64,000 bases of DNA from CAINVV01 sp037137375 (GTDB lineage Bacteria; Bacteroidota; Bacteroidia; Bacteroidales; Prolixibacteraceae), in NCBI GenBank assembly GCA_037137375.1, contig JBAXKJ010000013.1, forward strand, positions 72,632 to 136,631. The letters are read 5' to 3'. The position numbers and the translations under genes are program-made. Shown here one piece after another: positions 62,313-64,000 of this stretch. The notes beneath the pieces are model-generated. The model was not told where the DNA came from. It did not search any database and worked only from the letters and a program-made list of their open reading frames with translations. The stretch's first letter is position 1. Each line of letters starts with the position of its first letter.

Positions 62313-63695
62313 ATGGTTATCAAAGATCAGTCTGAGTTGAAAGTAGTTAAAAATAATGGATATGAGTATATCTATGTCTATTTCAAGCACAAAGGCAAAA
62401 TATTACGATTTAACACTAAGTATAAGTATCAGAAATCATATTTCACAAAGGAATTACTATTCAATTCAAAATTTCCAGAATTTGAAAGCTGCAACAGAAA
62501 GATAATAACATTAAAAAAGAAAGTTGATGATTATATCAAATACGTATTTCAGCGCAATTTAGCTAATTATCAGATAAATCAGAAAGAACTTAATGATTGG
62601 GTTGATGGAAATGCAGAAAAGACTCTTTTCGGCACTTATACGTTTCCAAATGTTTCAGCACCTCAACCTAGGAAGGACAAATCATTGATTGATTACTATG
62701 GTGAATTCTATATTTTCAAACAGAAGGAATTAAACAATAAGCCTAGTGTTAAAGATTACGTGAGTTTACAAAACGCTTTGCTGGATTGGGAAAAAGCACA
62801 CAGCAAAATCTTGACATTTTCAGCAATAAACAGTTTGGATTTTATGGTCGATTTTAGGCACTTTTTAAGTGAAACAAGAAAAGTAAAATATTATAAAACG
62901 AAAGGTGGTTTAGATGATAATAAAATCTACAAGGTAAATATTTTTAAAACGAAAGGTGGATTAAACGATAATACAATCCATAAACGCATTGCAAGTTTAA
63001 AAACTTTTATGAAATGGATTGAAGAAAAAGAAATTTTTACCTTTAAAGCTGCTGTCCTGAATTTTAAATCACCAAAATATGAGAACGATATTATTGCTTT
63101 AAATAAGGCAGATATTCAGATACTGATGGAAGTTAAAACAACATGCAATGCACACCAGAAAATTATAGATTTGTTTATTTTCAACTGTTTTTGCGGATTG
63201 CGGTACAGTGATCTATCAAAATTGAATCAATTCAACTTTATTAAAGATGAAGAAGGTGACTATGCAATTGTTCAAGAAAATAAGAAAACAGAATTTAGAG
63301 TCAATATACCGATCCAAGAAACAGCACTAAAAATTTTGGAAAAATACAATTTCACTCTGCCTAAATTTTCAGCTCAATATTTTAACCGAGAGCTAAAAGA
63401 AGTTTTAAAAAAATATGATGTCTTTGGTGAACCAGTAATGAAGAAGAGAAGAAGTTTAAAAACTAACAAAGATTTTGAAACCATTAGAAGAAAATTAATT
63501 TCATCCCATACATGCAGACGTACATTTGTCACATTAGCAATGAATGCAAATGTTCCAAATCTTAATATTATGTCAGCAAGTGGACATACAAGACTACAAA
63601 CCTTAAAAAAATATGGTCAGATAACACAAAACAAAGTGGCATTTAAAGCCATTGATCTTGACACGAAAGTAATCGAACTAGATTATAGTATCTAA
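62313..63695 (+). CDS. Tyrosine recombinase/integrase
   Basis: 460-aa site-specific recombinase. N-terminal arm-binding domain (about 1-60), SAM-like core-binding domain (about 120-250), and catalytic domain with the full active site: Arg297 in CGLRYSDL, His399 and Arg402 in SSHTCRRTF, His425 in SASGHTRLQT, and nucleophile Tyr434 in KKYGQI. The gene is distinctly more AT-rich and lysine/asparagine-rich than the sugar genes, consistent with transfer. Residues 195-207 and 212-224 are an imperfect repeat (KTKGGL-DN-I-K), so a 51-base tandem duplication sits in the linker between the core-binding and catalytic domains. A 20-codon upstream reading frame (62278-62340) overlaps its start. Its mobile-element cargo, if any, would lie outside or is the adjacent fragment. 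Confidence 0.92.
   Translation: MVIKDQSELKVVKNNGYEYIYVYFKHKGKILRFNTKYKYQKSYFTKELLFNSKFPEFESCNRKIITLKKKVDDYIKYVFQRNLANYQINQKELNDWVDGNAEKTLFGTYTFPNVSAPQPRKDKSLIDYYGEFYIFKQKELNNKPSVKDYVSLQNALLDWEKAHSKILTFSAINSLDFMVDFRHFLSETRKVKYYKTKGGLDDNKIYKVNIFKTKGGLNDNTIHKRIASLKTFMKWIEEKEIFTFKAAVLNFKSPKYENDIIALNKADIQILMEVKTTCNAHQKIIDLFIFNCFCGLRYSDLSKLNQFNFIKDEEGDYAIVQENKKTEFRVNIPIQETALKILEKYNFTLPKFSAQYFNRELKEVLKKYDVFGEPVMKKRRSLKTNKDFETIRRKLISSHTCRRTFVTLAMNANVPNLNIMSASGHTRLQTLKKYGQITQNKVAFKAIDLDTKVIELDYSI
62895..62984 (+). repeat. Imperfect 51-bp tandem duplication inside integrase
   Basis: The stretches starting at 62895 and 62946 both begin AAAACGAAAGGTGG and encode KTKGGLDDNKIYK and KTKGGLNDNTIHK. The period is 51 bases (17 codons), so the reading frame is kept. 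Substitutions between copies show that the duplication is not very recent. Confidence 0.8.
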
Positions 63696-63966
63696 CAGCC
63701 AATTTCAAATAGATTTCAAGATTACATCTACCCCCATTGCTGGTATTGAACTGTTTGCAATAAAAGACAGGGAATATCAATTAAAACTTGAGGAAGGCTG
63801 GCGTTTGCAAAAAGAAAAGCAAAGAATTGAAAAAGAAAGGCATGATCGAGAAGAGCTTGATGGGGCAAACGTTCAGAAACTATTAGCGGATTCCAAAAAT
63901 TGGAATCAAGCTATGATTCTCACTGAATACATAAATGCTGTTGAGTGGACAAAACGCCTAAATTGA
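63694..63966 (+). pseudogene. C-terminal gene fragment ending in IS-like repeat
   Basis: An open frame without a good start codon, overlapping the integrase stop by two bases. It encodes a charged coiled-coil-like tail (LEEGWRLQKEKQRIEKER ... VQKLLADSKNWNQAM ... TEYINAVEW) and terminates at a TGA inside the first TAAATTGACCACC repeat. The segment ADSKNW..A..LTEYINAVE resembles the conserved C-terminus of a family of hypothetical proteins (W..A..IR.YI..V pattern). I do not recognise a function. It looks like the 3' end of a gene joined here by recombination and cut at its end by an insertion sequence. Confidence 0.45.
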
Positions 63967-64000
63967 CCACCTATCGGCGCAGTAAATTGACCACCTCCCG
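63945..64000. mobile_element. IS21-like terminus with two end repeats, continues beyond window
   Basis: TAAATTGACCACCT is present at 63959-63972 and 63983-63996, a 24-bp period, following TGGACAAAACGCC. Multiple short direct repeats at a terminus and a GGTGGTCAATTTA core on the other strand are characteristic of IS21-family ends. No transposase is visible, so the element body should start to the right of base 64000. Confidence 0.6.

Overview
The window looks like a Bacteroidota chromosome, most likely a non-gut-type or free-living Bacteroidales/Marinilabiliales relative. The reasons are a SusC/SusD pair, a C-terminal type IX secretion sorting domain, a hybrid PAS histidine kinase, TAnnTTTG-type promoter elements and weak Shine-Dalgarno signals. 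Nearly the whole window is one very large carbohydrate locus transcribed on the minus strand.

Layout, left to right. 1-2763: 3' part of a PAS/GAF hybrid histidine kinase (+), followed by a decayed tRNA-like sequence. 2843-13527 (-): sialate-type O-acetylesterase, GH106 and two GH2 enzymes. 13528-13746: divergent promoter with a perfect LacI-type palindrome. 13747-15780 (+): GH127. 15790-25931 (-): GH78, GH28, an MGH1-like alpha/alpha-toroid enzyme, a large GH43/GH143-like double propeller and an SSS symporter. 26046-43985 (-): a block with three uroporphyrinogen-decarboxylase-like proteins, a GH31 alpha-xylosidase-like enzyme, a signal-less GH78, two MFS transporters, a GH138-like alpha-galacturonidase, a GH141-like beta-helix enzyme and a GH2. 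44193-49044 (-): SusD and SusC. 49142-56604 (-): an operon of DeoR regulator, glycerol-kinase-like sugar kinase, FucI/AraA-like isomerase, split transketolase, a deletion remnant of a ribose-type ABC transporter, and an apiosidase-like secreted enzyme. 57284-61830 (-): M28 peptidase and a beta-helix protein with a T9SS tail. 62313-64000: an AT-rich tyrosine recombinase with upstream iterons, a gene fragment, and IS21-like terminal repeats.

Reading as a system (inference). The enzyme set fits rhamnogalacturonan II, especially chain A: alpha-galacturonidase, fucosidase-like beta-helix enzyme, alpha-xylosidase, GH2 enzymes, three rhamnosidase-type enzymes, apiosidase-like enzyme, O-acetylesterase and a hexuronate-type transporter. 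SusC/SusD would import oligosaccharides and MFS/SSS carriers would import monosaccharides. The DeoR operon has the gene content of the non-oxidative, transketolase-based D-apiose pathway. The three UroD-like proteins belong to the superfamily of cobalamin/thiol methyltransferases. They sit beside the GH31 and sugar carriers, so they are candidates for handling the 2-O-methyl sugars that RG-II releases; I know of no described O-methyl-sugar system of this kind. The ABC transporter originally in the apiose operon has collapsed by deletion into an rbsB'-'rbsC scar, so apiose uptake must now use another carrier.
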